64,000 nucleotides of DNA from Hermetia illucens (Eukaryota; Arthropoda; Insecta; Diptera; Stratiomyidae): contig NC_051851.1 in NCBI RefSeq assembly GCF_905115235.1, forward strand, positions 51,409,240 to 51,473,239, written 5' to 3'. The notes beneath the pieces are model-generated. The model was not told the DNA's origin. It made no database searches and saw only the letters and a program-made list of their open reading frames with translations. The first letter of the stretch is position 1, and each line of letters opens with the position of its first letter. The position numbers were made by a program, and so were the translations under genes. Below are positions 42,960 to 56,097 of the stretch, piece by piece.

Positions 42960-43500
42960 CGAGTTACCTCTGTCCTAATAAGAAACCGTAAAGCTGTCAT
43001 CGCTTTTTATTTTTTGAAATTTGGCTGCTAAGCGTGAACCAAAAAAGAGGGAGTAAGTTACTTCTCATTTGCGGATTCAGGATCTCCCCATCCTTAAACA
43101 ATATATTTCCGCTCCATCCCTGGCTCCTCTTCATTTCTTAGAGTCATAGCCATGAAACCGTTTCCGATTCCACAGAAGGGTTCTGGCCAGTGTAAAGATG
43201 TCCCTGCTCTATTCTTGGCTAGTTTGTCCGCTGCTTTGTTGCCTTCCAACCCAGCATGGCCTGGAACCCAAAGTATCCAGACCTTATTGGACGAGCCGAG
43301 TATTCTAAACGGGAAGTGACGATTGGGTGTAGTCTCGCGCTTCGGTGCTGGAAAGCTATCAGCCCAACACTATTGTAGTTCCGAGCAACCGACATTTTCC
43401 ACTTTGTCTCTATCACTAATAAGTTTATCGTGACATAATTCCCTTTTACCGAAGTCATTATCGCTCTCATAATCAAACTTTTCTTCAACAAACACACGGG
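42960..43500 (-). mobile_element. LOA-like LINE RNase H fragment
   Basis: The minus strand at about 43330-43200 reads FRILGSSNKVWILWVPGHAG and LEGNKAADKLAKNRAG, the C-terminal half of a LINE RNase H. The same motif is at 3660-3730 in the LOA-like copy (LGSHNEVWVLRVPGHVGLEG). Flanking frames are broken. From 43505 to 43860 the DNA is AT-rich with a poly(A)-like run near 43575. Confidence 0.6.
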
Positions 43501-43867
43501 CATTTAGATTTCGTAACATTTTTGTTTCAAATTAATGAGAAAAATAAAAATAATATTTATAAATTGAAATTAAAAAAAAAAAAAACCTCAACTGGTATGG
43601 TGGGTTCACTTGTACCCCAAGCCATTTGTATTTCTGCTTCTAGCAAAGAGATTACTTGATGAGCATGCGCGTAAGTTAAAAAATATAAATATTAGAGCAA
43701 AAAATGCGCACAGTGGGGTCCGTTTGGACCCACCCCCAGAGTTAATTAACTTTCCAGAGTAAAAATCAATCTTTATTTGTACCATTCCAATTTTAAATAA
43801 TTTATTAGTAAAATACGATTTTCATTTTTTACCTCCCTAAAACAATACTTAGTACTTTCCGAAGCAG

Positions 43868-44352
43868 GCCTTAGTTTTGTCATTTGTTGGAAAAGTGGGG
43901 AGTGGGGGGGTTGAAAGTGATCATTTCTTGAAGGGAGCCATTCTCAGAAACTACCAAACCGAAAAATCTGAAAAAATCAGGAGACTGCCACTATATGGTG
44001 CCTGGCCTCTGAAATACCTTTCATACCGATATCTGTTCAAATAAAGTTAATAATAGTATATTACTACCCCTTAAGTTCATCCTAGCACCACGACCAATAG
44101 TGTGGTGATGTAGGCTATAATATAGAGCATGTTCTTACTAAGTTTGGTGGAAATCGCAGTATTACTAACAAAGTTATAATACTTCAAAGTTGTTGCTTCT
44201 TTGAAAATTGAGGACTATGAATGCCAATATCACCCGAAAGTGGATACTCTCACATAACATATGGATATATTACGGGCTACGTACTAAGAAATGCACAAAA
44301 CCTTTCGTACCTGAAGTGTCCAGCTTCCTGTTTCCCGACTTGTTGCATTTGC
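43868..44352 (-). repeat. dispersed repeat copy, about 0.5 kb (left-end type)
   Basis: It aligns over most of its length with 53738-54272. Shared blocks include 'CTGCCACTATATGGTGCCTG', 'GTTAATAATAGTATATTACT', 'CTAAGTTTGGTGGAAATCGC' and 'ATTACTAACAAAGTTA', ending 'TTCCTGTTTCCCGACTTGTT'. Read in reverse it starts ACAAGTCGGGAAACAGGAAG, like the 40164 copy. Confidence 0.65.
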
Positions 44353-45941
44353 AATGCATATTACCGTCCGCTTGATGTAGTATTATATTGCGATAGGTTG
44401 AAAAAAATCGATTTTTCTTTCTTTACATATTTTGAAAGTATAACATATTGAAAATATACTATCAAAGCCTCAGATTGACATTCAACAAATTTCTAAAGTT
44501 TTATAGAGCCAAGAATGGAGCATTCAACAGTATGTATAAAAACGTCCAATTAGCAGACTGCAGCTGCTCCAATCGTCCCTTCTGTATAATAAATCATATT
44601 GTTGTAGTTATAATAATTGACTACTTTCCTTGCTCCTGTTCAGCTTCACTTGCCAAAAAGTTTCTCAATTCACTGTTTGGTCGGGTTTTTATTTTGCTCC
44701 CATCAAATAGTTCCCCATTCTCCGCGTCCTACAAAAACACATAAAAGCACATATCAAACAAATCCACTAGAAACCTACTTGGAGTTTACAATGAGAACGT
44801 AATCTTTCTTTAGTGTGACCAACGAATTTGGAAAGTTTGGTGGAAATCTTATGATGTATAAAAAATTAAATCAATTCAGATAACTCATATTTCTTTGCGA
44901 ATTTAAGTCAGACATCATTAGGAGGTGAATAACTTCACTTATTAAAATTTAGTTTTTTTCTAATTGGATTCTTCGCTAAAGATACACGCAGAAATTGTCC
45001 AAGAAAGCTACAAAATCGGTTCTAAGTGCTCCGTGTCTTACCACTCTGTGGCCGATGCCAATAGAAGCATAACGCTTTTAATCTTCCCAACTTTTACATA
45101 CCGATGGTACTTGTACTACACATAGTTATCCTTCACCTCGTTAAGTTGATATCTTGTTCTGTTCCATAGTACTAATTTCAATCGTTTCGCAATCTTATAT
45201 GAACTATGTAATAGACTCGAGTCATTATCTTCATAACACCACAGGAATCTTAATGTGTTGCTGGCTCGATAAAAACCTCAAAAATCTCCAAGAAGACTAT
45301 TATTATTGAGACTTTTATAGGAAAATAACGAATTCCTATCTTATTATTTGCTCTTGCATAGTTCAATTGAAATCTTTTATCTCTGGATAGTTATACATTA
45401 TAGTTAAACCTCACCTCTCAAATTATATGTTTGTATTAAAATACCTCGATCAGTCTTGGCTCCATTCATTGATGATATTGCGTCATATAAACTTAAAAAA
45501 GTTCAGCTTACCATATTAAGCTCCACTAATATGTACTTCTTTAAAGTTCGTTGCTGAATTCATCCGCGAGATACAATTATGCATATCAACAGCAATTTAT
45601 TTTCTGAACAGTATGCATACTCTGACTTTATCGTCGTGAAGCTGTTCAGTTTCGTACGAGCCTCTCTTGCCGTCAGTAATATAATAAGAACACTGAGAAT
45701 AGGTGGTACCATTGGGTAGCCTGTTTCGCGTTCCACTCCAGTGATTTTAATTAATAATAATAGCCGATTATCAATATTTATATTTAGGTGTCCAGACAGT
45801 GAATGCACCATAAACATAACCCTGAGTAGAATTAATTATTTCTTAACTTGGAATGCGAGTGTCTATTTAACAAACAAAACCGTTTAACTGTGGTGGACCA
45901 AATAATATTTATATATTCGTCTAGTGATTAATAATAAAATA
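44353..45941. other. repeat-poor stretch before a signal-type exon
   Basis: No LINE, SINE or gene is recognised. An 85-codon minus frame at 45560-45817 has no known motif. The relative lack of transposons may reflect regulatory sequence around the exon at 45942, but no specific site can be named. Confidence 0.4.
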
Positions 45942-45993
45942 ATGTTTTTGAATATTGACCTGGTCTTATTTTGGATTGCTTTGAGCAGTTTGT
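45942..45993 (+). CDS. possible signal-peptide first exon, 52 nt, phase 1
   Basis: ATG with A at -3 opens MFLNIDLVLFWIALSSLC, a good signal peptide, and runs into a consensus GTAAGT donor at 45994 after the first base of a codon. An identical layout (52 nt, phase 1, donor GTAAGT) is found at 59390-59441. No matching downstream exon is seen within the window. It may be the first exon of a gene with a long intron 1, or an alternative first exon of the gene beginning at 59390. From 46000 to 47200 no feature is recognised. Confidence 0.4.
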
Positions 45994-47209
45994 GTAAGTA
46001 CAAATATTAATTTATTTGACTTTTAATGTGGATCATCTAGTTTTGTTACTAATCTGCTTATAGTATACGCTATTTGTATACATTGTAATAAAACCTCACA
46101 TGGATCTCCCAGCAGCTAATAATAATATATTTATTATTTTTCTGGGGCCAATTATGAAGTTATTGTTTGTAGTGATTTACGATGGTGCAAATGTATAATA
46201 ACATAATTAAAATTAATTCTCAAAAACAGTTACAAGGAAACCTTCATTGCAGTATTTATTGCAACATTTATTGCAATATTTCATAATGAAAGTTTCCATC
46301 ACAAATTTATGCTATTTTAAAAAGAAATAAAAGAAATGCCGTATACATATATACATCAGGTGATTAATGGAATACAAGTTTTCGTACTTTGAAGGCTCAT
46401 GATCTTAGTCAATATTTTCTCGAATCAACTTAATAATAGTATATTACCTATTTATTTAAATTGGCCGAAAAACCCCCTTCAGTGCATCCTACGGGGGATA
46501 ATACTGAAAAATTCGATGTAATTCCTGCCATTATTAACACATATCAAAGTTAACAATTTCATGCGAATTCACTGCATCTTAAAACAAAGTAATGTGAGGC
46601 TGACGTCATAATTGACACTATAGTTGATATATAATACTAAGAAGTCATATACAAAGTAGCTACTTTTTCCCGATATCTTTTTTGTAACTTGTATACAAAT
46701 CATTTATATCTGTTTTGAGTGAATCTCTGCATACTTTCTTAATAATGGGACTGTGGTAGATCGATTGCTTCTTACACAATAAAAAAATATGGTATAATAT
46801 CTGAAACATCCACCTTCCGGTTTTTCTACTTGTATCCTACAAACCACTTTTGAAAAATATTTTCTTACTCAGGCCCCGGATCATTGAATTTTTCAACACA
46901 TTCATAAAAATATATCTAACCAAGTATGTCTTGAAAATGGAATCTAAATAGGTACATATATTTAAATGTTTTAAGGATATCCACCGAAAACTTTTCGAAC
47001 ATATCGGAATTAGTCTTATAGATTAATTCCAATTTCAGCAAAAGAAGTGAGGCAAATCTGAAATGCTGTAATCGACTATTGAAAAAAAATGAGAGGAAAT
47101 GTCATTTCCTTTTTGTTCCATTACTTCTTTAATTTTTTTACCAAGACTATAACTAGGGTTTAAAAAATTATTTGTATCTGGAAAACATTGGAAAGAAAAT
47201 AATGTGGCG

Positions 47210-49240
47210 CCATGTTGTCACAATCTCGGCAGATGCAGGATTTTATCAAATACTAGCACTAAGATTCGGACGACCCGACCTACTTAGAAGATAAAAGGAC
47301 TCTAGTGATGTTAGATTAGACAACTACCTGCTCGAGACGCCAAATTTCTTTAATTCACCGAGCCAGGGACATAGTTAACATTCTTCCCCACGTATTTCCT
47401 TTCAATATTGCTTTTATGAGGGATATCAACATCAATAATATACGCGGAGCTACCCGGCTTACCAACTAATATCACGTCAGGCTTTCCTGTGATTAGCCTA
47501 TGCTTGTATGCAAGGTTGCCTGTTCGTATATTGCAACGGTGTCAACACCAAACCTTTTCATTTTGAGCTTTTCATTAGCTCGGATGACGACCACGCCATC
47601 CTGAATGGCACACATAAATCCCTCCATTTCAGCAAAGAGCTCCTCAGCATGCAGCCAGCCGACTCAGAGGATTTCAAGATCTAGGCTAAGTGGAGTCAGC
47701 CCACAGTTACAAACAACTGCATGCAAGGGACTCTGCTGCTCTATGCTGCTGCTCACGTAGCGAGTCGACTTGACAGTGATTGTGTGCCACCACGTCAACC
47801 ACGCCTCTGTCTCCGATGCAAACTCAAACTCGAGCATGGGTCCCTTGAAAATTTCCTAGCTATTTGTAGAAATCTGTCTCGGTCATAGCCTGTATGTGTA
47901 GGTCAAAGCTATGTTCGACATGCAGCTCGTGATGACCTTTGCGGATGGCTTGAATTTGACACTTATCTAATACAAATTCCATCCGAATATCACGTCTAAA
48001 TATGTCCACTATTCGCAATAGCTTCCTAAGGTCGTCAGTACTAGTATAGAGCTTGATGTCATCTAAGTACATTAAGTGTATTCGCTGCACTTAGCGCGTA
48101 GGCCATCTTTGGTCGAAAAACCATGTCCTCTACCATTCAGTAGTCATGAAAGATTTGACAAATATTCCGGTGAAGATGCCCCTTCGTATATGGGTAGGCT
48201 CTGAAGTATTGGTACCTTCAGAAGAGCGCATTGACAAGGTGGTAGTCACCCTTCCATGAATGCTGCCAAAATGCTTATTAGTTTCAAATCAATATGATAC
48301 AGATTTAGAACATTAGCCAGGTGCGCGAGATGCTGTGAAAAGTTGTGGCGTAATCAAGAGAGATTCCTTTGTCCTCTAGTTGCTTGTCATACAGCTACCG
48401 AGTCCATAATGAGTTGCTCTTTGCAAACCCTTGACCCGACTCGACAGCCCTTCTGCTTCTCGATCAGAATGTTGTAGGTCTCGAAGTAAGCATTGACCTT
48501 TCTACTAATAATGGTTCTTATGAATTTGTATCAAGCAATCGGTCTTGTGTCTGCGGAGTCCTACATTGTAGGTAATTCCTGCAGTGAAGAAGGATGGAAA
48601 CTGCTCCGGCTGACTTATGACCTGATTTATGCTAACCGACTGTGTATACTGGTAAAATTATTATCCCGGAAATTCTACACCTGATCCAAATCTGGTCGAA
48701 CCTCCTCTTTGTAAACATCCGGAAAATTCATGCCAGGCGTAGTGGCATGACGGGTGCCTTTAGCGGTGGAATTCGTCCCGAATCTCAGCGGAGACTTCAG
48801 CCAAACTCTGCCCCCATCGACTCTTGGCGACTAGCTTCCGCGATTCCGGGATTGTGTCAAGTAATAAAGGAGTACTGGTCTGTAACTCGCTCCACAGTTA
48901 CGTGCGCGTATTACAGGAAATGCTTGACGAATCTCTAGTGCAACAAGGAGGGGTAAGATATTTTACCTGCTTCCTCTCACCTGTTGTTATTTAGTAGTAG
49001 GAGTGGTTGATAAAGAGTTTCATCTCCTCAATCCACTTCATCCGCTGCCTGCCTGAGCCTGCTGAAGTGGTCGGCACAGATTGTGGCGAAACGACTGCTG
49101 CAGACGGAGCCGTACTCCTGATCATCGTAGCGCCTAGACGTCGAACCGCACCACGATTAACTGTTTTCATGCCGTGCTGTCCATTACGGGAGCCTGGCTC
49201 AGATACTAAGTCGGACGATTTTCGCCGATTATCTTAAGTT
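47210..49240 (-). mobile_element. R4/Dong-like LINE, N-terminal region to 3' end, internally deleted
   Basis: Minus strand, 5' to 3'. Near 49080-49010 it reads GRQRMKWIEEMKLFINHSYY, like the conserved N-terminal block of R4-type LINEs. 48090-47860 reads IHLMYLDDIKLYTSTDDLRK (catalytic box YLDD) and RDIRMEFVLDKCQIQAIRKG. Near 47640-47560 it reads FAEMEGFMCAIQDGVV. The 3' end at about 47300-47215 is the complement of 39887-39975, 'GCATCTGCCGAGATTGTGAC'. Several deletions and stops are present. It is the same family as 38860-39975. Confidence 0.65.
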
Positions 49241-49437
49241 CCCTCTTCTCTTAATTTTTTGGATTTGTATTTTATATCTAACTGCCAGGTGTGGTAATAG
49301 CCTCCTCATTGAGTAATCTACAAGACTACAAACTTCTTCCACTATTTTCACCTACCTCGTAAAACGCTTCGGTAGGATAAAGCCATTACAACTGAACCTA
49401 TCTATCCCTACTTCTTTGACAACCGGGCTTGAGAGCG

Positions 49438-49664
49438 GCCACCTTGGGGCCACAACCGAACTGGATCTGGGCCTCCAAGGGCGATTCTTTCAAGACCGGA
49501 ACAGTACACTACTGGACTATGCTGCACTGTAGGAGGCACTGTGATCAGTATTGCGCTCACCCATGATTATTACTTTGCTTTGACTCAGGTAGTCATTCCC
49601 AGCTGGGTCGACTGGTACCTTTCGCTCCGATAGCCTAGTGTCCCCACAACAAGGCCATCCGGAG
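49438..49664 (-). mobile_element. tRNA-derived SINE, diverged, tail lost
   Basis: In reverse it keeps 'CTTTCAAGACCGGAACAGTA', 'GGAGGCACTGTGATCAGTAT', 'CAGCTGGGTCGACTGGTACC' and a head remnant 'CAAGGCCATCCGGA'. The 3' tail near 49440 is degraded and the B-box region is shortened. It is among the oldest copies in the window. Confidence 0.65.
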
Positions 49665-49829
49665 GCAACGTGGCAATTATCGCAGATAATTACAGAAAAT
49701 CTATGGATCATGTTTACCATGCGAAATTAATCAGTTTACTTCTTTTAAGTAGTAATCGTTCTTCAGTGATAATGGGCCTGCGAAAGAAAAGATCACTTAC
49801 CAACCCCGCCCTCCCCTTCTTTATATCAA

Positions 49830-50095
49830 ATGTCAGAACTAAGGTCAGTTTTGGAAAGTATTACTCAAGACCTTTCATTGGATACCCCACACGACTATAT
49901 TCGGTAAAAAACTGTACACTCCCGTATATATGGGAACCCCAACCTCGCGATGAGGAGAGGCCCGTATGTGCGTTCACAATTCCTACCTTCGAACCAAATT
50001 TCATGTCAACAGAAATACCCATCTTTGAGGATACCGCGTGTGGCCGACAGACAGACGGGCAACCTTATAGAGACTAAACCGATTTTAGTAAAAGA
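49830..50095 (+). repeat. hairpin-ended dispersed repeat copy
   Basis: 'GACCTTTCATTGGATACCCC' near 49870 and 'GACAGACAGACGGGCAACC' near 50046 correspond to the 40164 copy. The last part 'ACCGATTTTAGTAAAAGAGG' has lost the hairpin. From 50100 to 50700 nothing is certain. Confidence 0.55.
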
Positions 50096-50739
50096 GGCAT
50101 TATCCGTACTCAGAAGCCGAAATAAAGGCTCAGAAGGTGAAACGTCAGTGCGCTAATGATATAACTACAGTAACTTAAAAAAAAACGATTCTCAATTTCA
50201 GAAAGGTATATGGTTTCACACAAACGGCTAGCGCAAGGGTAGTGAAGTAATTATTGATCTGCGGAAAAGGTCGTACTAGATTGGTTGTCCGTTTTCTGAG
50301 AGACCATATGGAACTTAGAAGGACATTAACTGGAAATCAAATCACTGTAGAGTCACTTAAGAGTTGCTTACGCTACTTAGTTAAAAGCTGCAGAAATCTT
50401 ACCGATAATATATAGGACATCGGCGTCATAGGTAGTTCAGTTTTATAGGCATATGGCTACAAGCCAAAGGAAGTTGAACAAATTAGTCGGTTTTTAGCTT
50501 AACATAGGCGAAGGTAAACGTTGTATTATGTATGTATGTGAAGGCTACGTTCGGCGATCATAATGTCTAAATTTCAAGATACGCTTGGCAATTTTGCCTT
50601 GGGCATAATTTATTTAAGTTCATGCCATGCCATTTCCGATTGTTTGTAACGCAATGGTCCTTGAGTGGGGAACTAAAGAAGCAACCACATGAGGATATAG
50701 TTCATTAAAAGCTTTTAGGAAGATGAATATTATACTGGC

Positions 50740-51110
50740 CAACGAAATTGATGCGAATACCTAATAGAAAGCGAATCTGGCTGGCTTGTGGATCTGTCCT
50801 TTGTCAGCACCGCACTAGCGCACAACAGATCCTGGAAAGTTAATTAGATCTGCACCCACAACAACCGTAAGGTATTGTCTTTGTGCTATGGACATGGCGA
50901 CAAAGCAGGTGATTTGCAAGCCATTTGGACGTCAGGTTGGGCTGTGAAAGCAGTGGCCAAACCATTCTAATGCAGTTTTATGTATCAGTGTCAAGGGAAT
51001 ACACGTTCTGTAAGAGCAAAGCTAACTACTGGTGGAATATGGAACTGGTCAATCCAACCAGAAGATCATCGAAAAGCCGATAGATAAGACATATCAGTAA
51101 AGAAATAGTC
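50740..51110 (+). mobile_element. R1-like LINE endonuclease-end fragment
   Basis: The plus strand reads SGWLVDLSFVSTALAHNRSW near 50770-50830, matching the C-terminal 'PDVTFVS..LA...W.V' part of R1-type endonucleases. Then KSKANYWWNMELVNPTRRSS appears near 51015-51070, matching 'VYWWNEEIAELR'. Text between is broken. Confidence 0.5.
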
Positions 51111-51299
51111 ATTTACATGGAAGTTTGCTGAAACTTCTAATTGACTTTTTAACGAAGCAAGAGGAAATGATTTAATGCTTTGGTCCGAATCGGACTGAAA
51201 TCTACAGGTAAGTTCCTATAGGCGACTCGACGACTTCAGAGTCACCTGTCTTGACAAATTACGTCCCTTAATCTTTCGGTGGGAATTACCTAGCTCATT

Positions 51300-53730
51300 C
51301 CATTAGGGATAATCGCCACTAGAGACCTTCGACCAGGATGATAATTTTCGTAGTAACCAGACATGAGTCGCCCGAAATTTGCAGCACAATAGGGGGGACA
51401 AAGCTTCAGACCTGCATAAAATACCAAATACAAATTTTTGAGAATTTAGGGGATTTTTCAGAAAAACCGCATGGTTTCTTTTAAGCCAGATTATTGGCAC
51501 AAGGGAGCAGTTATAATTACAAAGCACTGTAAGCACCGAAGTTATCCTCGCATTAGAACTGGGAATCATATCATTATTTCCACCATTGTTGAAGGGACCT
51601 CCCTGAACAAAATAATAATAATAAAACATCAAGCTCGATCGACACGGAGCAGGCTTGTTTTGCGTTCAAAATCCGCTGACACTGACCAAATTGACATTCT
51701 TAAAATCATTGTGTAGTAGCGCAGATTAAGAGTGTAGTTCCGATTTTCACAATGCTCTCACAACGTCATCAGAGAGTGAATCCGAAGCACTTTTAGTAGG
51801 AAGAGGATTTCGGAGGAAATACCAGCTATTATCAGATGTATGATGGTGTCACTCACTGTATCTAATTGAGATTTACATTGAAATTGAAATAGTACATAGG
51901 TGTGGTTGATAGACTAAAGCCAATATACGAGTTTATGGCTATCGTATTTTGTGACGTCAAACCAATTTGACTACTGTTAAGATAAGTTTCATCGATTTGA
52001 TATCCATAGTATCCCTCCAATAAATCAAAGAACATATAAAACTGAAATAAACGTATTTTTCTGGGTATTCGTAGACCTCGACAACCTCCAAAGGCATGAT
52101 GTATCTATTAGAAATTTTTTCTTTAGTACTGAACTTTTGGGTTAACTATAAGCTTTTTCCAATGTGGCAGCCTTTCGATACGTCATGTAAAGTACTATTA
52201 GTTCAGAGATTCAGCTGAATACTTTAATAAACGTGGCAAACGTCTAGACGTTTTCTTATTTTTGTGACTATATTTCACAAAATATAAGGCAATCATTTAA
52301 AACTCATCAATGCAAAATATTTCCTCCGGACAGGTTGGTATGATCAGATAAGATGTGACTTTTATATATTTATAATATCTATTTACTAAACTATTAATTG
52401 ATCATTATATTTGATATTGATTTTGATACATATACATCCATTAGCTGAATTAGACGAAGGTGCACTGCAGTATTCTGTAGTCTTACCTTCTTTTGGATCA
52501 TTGGCACTCAAGGTAACATCATCGTTTTCAGATACATAAAGGTCATAGAGGTTTACGTATTTCGATGTTACCTCTACCTCTAATATTAAAGAGGTTATTC
52601 ATGGTCAATCTATGACTCATGGTCCAACTATGCGGACTCTATGAAACATGAACTCCAATCAATCCGTGAGTGTTCTAGGAAAATTAAGATTTTTCAAAGA
52701 AAAATGACAACTAAGTCTGGGCATTCATTCATAAATTCAAATCATGCACTCGTACTCTAGACGTTTCCCGCACTCTACCGTGTATTGTTCAGGTGACGCA
52801 AATATAATATGTATACAACCGTAGTGGAAAGTTTACCGTTCACGAGATGGATGGATTCAATGAATGCGTCACCTGGGATTCCACAGCAAGAGTAAAAGAA
52901 ATCTCACTTGCTCAAAAGTGAACGTCATCAAAGCTGTCCAAAGATAAAATTAGGAATTCGGTTGTTAAATATTCAGAGGAAAAGATAAAACGGTAGCGTG
53001 AAGGTTTAATAAAATTTAAATGCATGTATGTCTAATTGATTAAAAGAATTGGAAAGTAACAATTCATGACGAAAATTGCCCCGAGCTGCTCTTCTGAACT
53101 TTGGAGAATAATAAGTTTTATCTTAATACGTGGTTTGATATGTTGTATGTGAAGTATTTCACTAAAAGTGAATTGATGAAGCAAATAAAAGACAAACTGA
53201 GTAGGTAAATTTCATGTTCCGATTTTTTGCTTCAACAACTTAGGAAACATTTTGCGTTATTACCATATGCAATACATATTTCCCAATAGCAAATTTACGT
53301 ACATATATCATTTCATTTGTTTGAAGTGCTCCAATTAACAAAACAGCTGCAAAATAAAGATGAAATAGAATTTATTGAATAAAATTATTTCAACATGTAT
53401 AACTCGCATAATGTGTCGTAGATAATGTATATTGCATAAACGATAAATTTAAAATAAGCCATTTTAAAAGAATGCATATTTCCACATTTCTGCAAAAGCA
53501 AATTTTGCTGGATTTCCACAAATTTCAAGGTTTCTTAAACTATTGCAGTTTTTTGCGGGTTCATTCAACTTACAGTATTTTGGAATCACTATCAGCTATG
53601 TAATATTTCAAATTATCTTCCGTTGATTAGCTTAGAAGAGTGATGATTAACACCTGATCGTTTTGAAATGTGTATAAAGAAGGAACCGAGTGCATCCTTC
53701 ACATCATCATTTGGGCTATTGTATTCTGAC
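51300..53730. other. unassigned AT-rich stretch
   Basis: There is no recognisable gene or known repeat. Two overlapping open frames near 51303-51716 (109 codons minus, 81 plus) lack motifs. 52200-53500 is very AT-rich with short frames only. Confidence 0.5.
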
Positions 53731-53737
53731 CTATTAT

Positions 53738-54272
53738 TGGACTTTTTTAAGGTTTTGTGTAAAACAACATTTGACATTTGTTGAAAAGGTGCGAAGTGCG
53801 AGGAGTCGAAATTCACCATTTCTTTTACGGACCCATTCTCAAAAACTACTTAACCGAAAAATATTAAAAAATCAGGAGGTAGCCACTATATGGTGCCTAG
53901 GCTCCGAGATACCCTCCACACTTTTATATGTTCAACTAATGTCAATAATAGTATATAACTATCGTCTTTAGTAATTGACTGCAGAACCCCCCCTAAGTTC
54001 ATCCTAGAATTACAAGCAATGTAGACAATAATGTAGAGAATGATCCGACTAAGTTTGGTGGACATTGCACTATTACTAACAAAGTTACAATTGGCGAAAA
54101 TTCTGGCTTCTGTGCAAGTTCGAGACTTTGAATGTCACTATCCCCCGAAAATGGATATTCTCACATAATATATACATAAACTTTACGTATTTTACTAATG
54201 CGACATATACAGAAATACACAAAACGTTTCATACCTGAAACGTCCAGTTTCTGGTTTCCCGACTTGTTTCAA
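53738..54272 (-). repeat. full-length-looking copy of the hairpin-ended repeat, reverse
   Basis: In reverse it starts AAACAAGTCGGGAAACCAGA and ends TTGTTTTACACAAAACCTTA plus AAAAA, so it carries both ends found in the 40164 copy. The interior is shared with 43868-44352 rather than with 40164, which shows that one family has at least two internal forms. Confidence 0.55.
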
Positions 54273-54920
54273 TTTGATTCTCTCAGGAAACTGAAATTTT
54301 TGCCGTACTTGCGGAAGCTGTAGTATGGATTCTTCTTACGATTTCTTTGCATTTCTAGCTTGGAGATTTCATTAAATGGTCAATATGGCCTTCGTAACTT
54401 GTGGGTCAAGTATTTGTATAATATATTTTTCGCATATGAAACGCCTATAAAAACAACGTCCCGACAAGGAATTTTATTATATCGATGGCTGAAATCAACA
54501 TGACAGTAGCAGTTATCCCCAAGTCAGTTTCTTCGATGTTTAACTTACGGTCAATGAAAGTACATTGCCTAACTGTCTGTACACAGTCGTTTTAGTTATC
54601 AATTATTCTTTACTCTACTAAAAACTGTAACAGCTTCTACTTTCGAAAAAATTGAACACCTCTATTTTGTGACAAAGGATATCTGTTTTGAGAGGTGAGA
54701 TTCCAAAAACAAATGTAAATTAAATTTCAAGGGATTACATGCAGGGCGTGAAAATCAATGGAAAATCTTAGTGCATATTCGTTAATTGCATTATATCTCT
54801 TTTCTTTTGAAAAAAAAGAAGCTTCCCCACAATATGTATTAACCGATGACGCTTACAATTTTCTAATAAACATCTTTAAATTACCGAAAAAAATCGAGAT
54901 AATATATGTACTGTTACTGC

Positions 54921-55190
54921 ATCATCATCGGCGACACAGCAATCGGTATCCGATCTAGGCATGCCCAGACATCCCGGTTTTGTTCCGAGGACCACTAATT
55001 CGATATCCCTAAAAGCTGTATGGCGTCCTGGCGTATGCCATCGCTCTATCTTAAGGAGGGTCTCAGGGTGGATCATTCTCATCCATATAGATTAAGTGAC
55101 CCGCCCACTGCAACTTGTTGAGCTGGATTTTATCCAGCATCAAACGGTCGTGGTATCACCCATAGATTTCGTCCTTATGTAGGCAACTAT
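54921..55190 (-). mobile_element. short RTE LINE 3' end
   Basis: In reverse it carries the C-terminal coding end (LNQLQWAGHLIYMDEN-type text and LPKARKPG-like blocks in broken frames) and the terminus near 54921, TGCTGTGTCGCCGATGATGA. It is closest to 9184-9470. There is a small deletion around 55065. From 54280 to 54920 nothing is recognised. Confidence 0.7.
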
Positions 55191-55820
55191 GTATGTAACC
55201 CCTTAAGTCGCTATCTTCTATCATAAGCAAAAAAAAAAAAGAAATCTTAATTTGAATCCTTTCTACTCTTCATATTTCAAACAGATATATCGTTATCACT
55301 CCTCTTTATGAAACGATTTAATTGTACCGAATGCTGATTTTTCAAATCTTCCCATGCATATTTGGTTGCGCGCTTTATTATAATAGATGGTTTATAATAT
55401 AATTATTTAGCAATCGCAAGTTAGAAGTAGAATGGTTGCCGCCTAGAATTTTGCTAAACTATTCCATCTTTACTTTTCAAAAAGCAAGGAACATACATGA
55501 TGATTTTTGTTGGTATATAAGTCCATCAAGTCTTAGGATGATGCATTCATCCACCTTACTATCCACTGGCACAATTTTGATATGGGTAATGGTTCTGGTT
55601 CACCGTAAAGAGATATAACCTTTGTTGTACCCAATTTATCATACCATATGCCTTTTTTTACTAATCTTAAAAATCTTTTGAGGAAACCGCGTCCTCATGT
55701 TTCCGATCCTATCTGGTACAGAGAACTTAAAAATTCCCTTTATTTTCACCTTCTGGTAGTGCTTGCAGTGCCTAGTGTTCTTCGCCATGGGAATTGGCAC
55801 GTCGTACTCACGCTTTCATA

Positions 55821-56097
55821 AAATAATAATCGCTGGCGCAACAATCCATGTTAGATCAGGGCCTTGAAGTGTGTTAGAGCACTTCATTCAAGACCGTTAC
55901 GGTACACTAGGAGGCAATGTGGTCAGCATTGCGCTCGCTCGAGATTATTACCCTGGATTTGACTCAGGTACTCATTCACAGCTGAGTCGACTGGTATCCG
56001 ACGTCAAATCACGATACAAATTCCACTGCCACCAGTGAGATTTGAACCGCGACCTTCCGTACGACAGCCTTGCGCTCTAACCACTCAGCTATCCGGA
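55821..56097 (-). mobile_element. best-preserved full-length SINE, 11-bp target duplication
   Basis: In reverse it runs from the head GTCCGGATAGCTGAGTGGTT (A box) and GGTCGCGGTTCAAATCTC (B box) through all family blocks to GGCCCTGATCTAACATGGAT and TTGTTGCGCCAGCGATTATT. CACGCTTTCAT flanks it at 55810-55820 and 56098-56108. It is the most intact copy here and gives the family structure: tRNA-like head, unrelated body, RTE-like 3' end, (ATT)n tail. Confidence 0.92.

Noticed and set aside
45560-45817. Minus-strand 85-codon hydrophobic frame as a membrane protein gene
   Set aside because: There is no promoter, splice or family evidence, and such lengths arise by chance in this window.
54921-55210. 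Target duplication around the short RTE
   Set aside because: Only a gapped partial match (TATGTA-type) was found, which is too weak to claim.
55990-56097. tRNA gene
   Set aside because: A and B boxes are present but no cloverleaf with an acceptor stem closes; it is the tRNA-derived head of a SINE.
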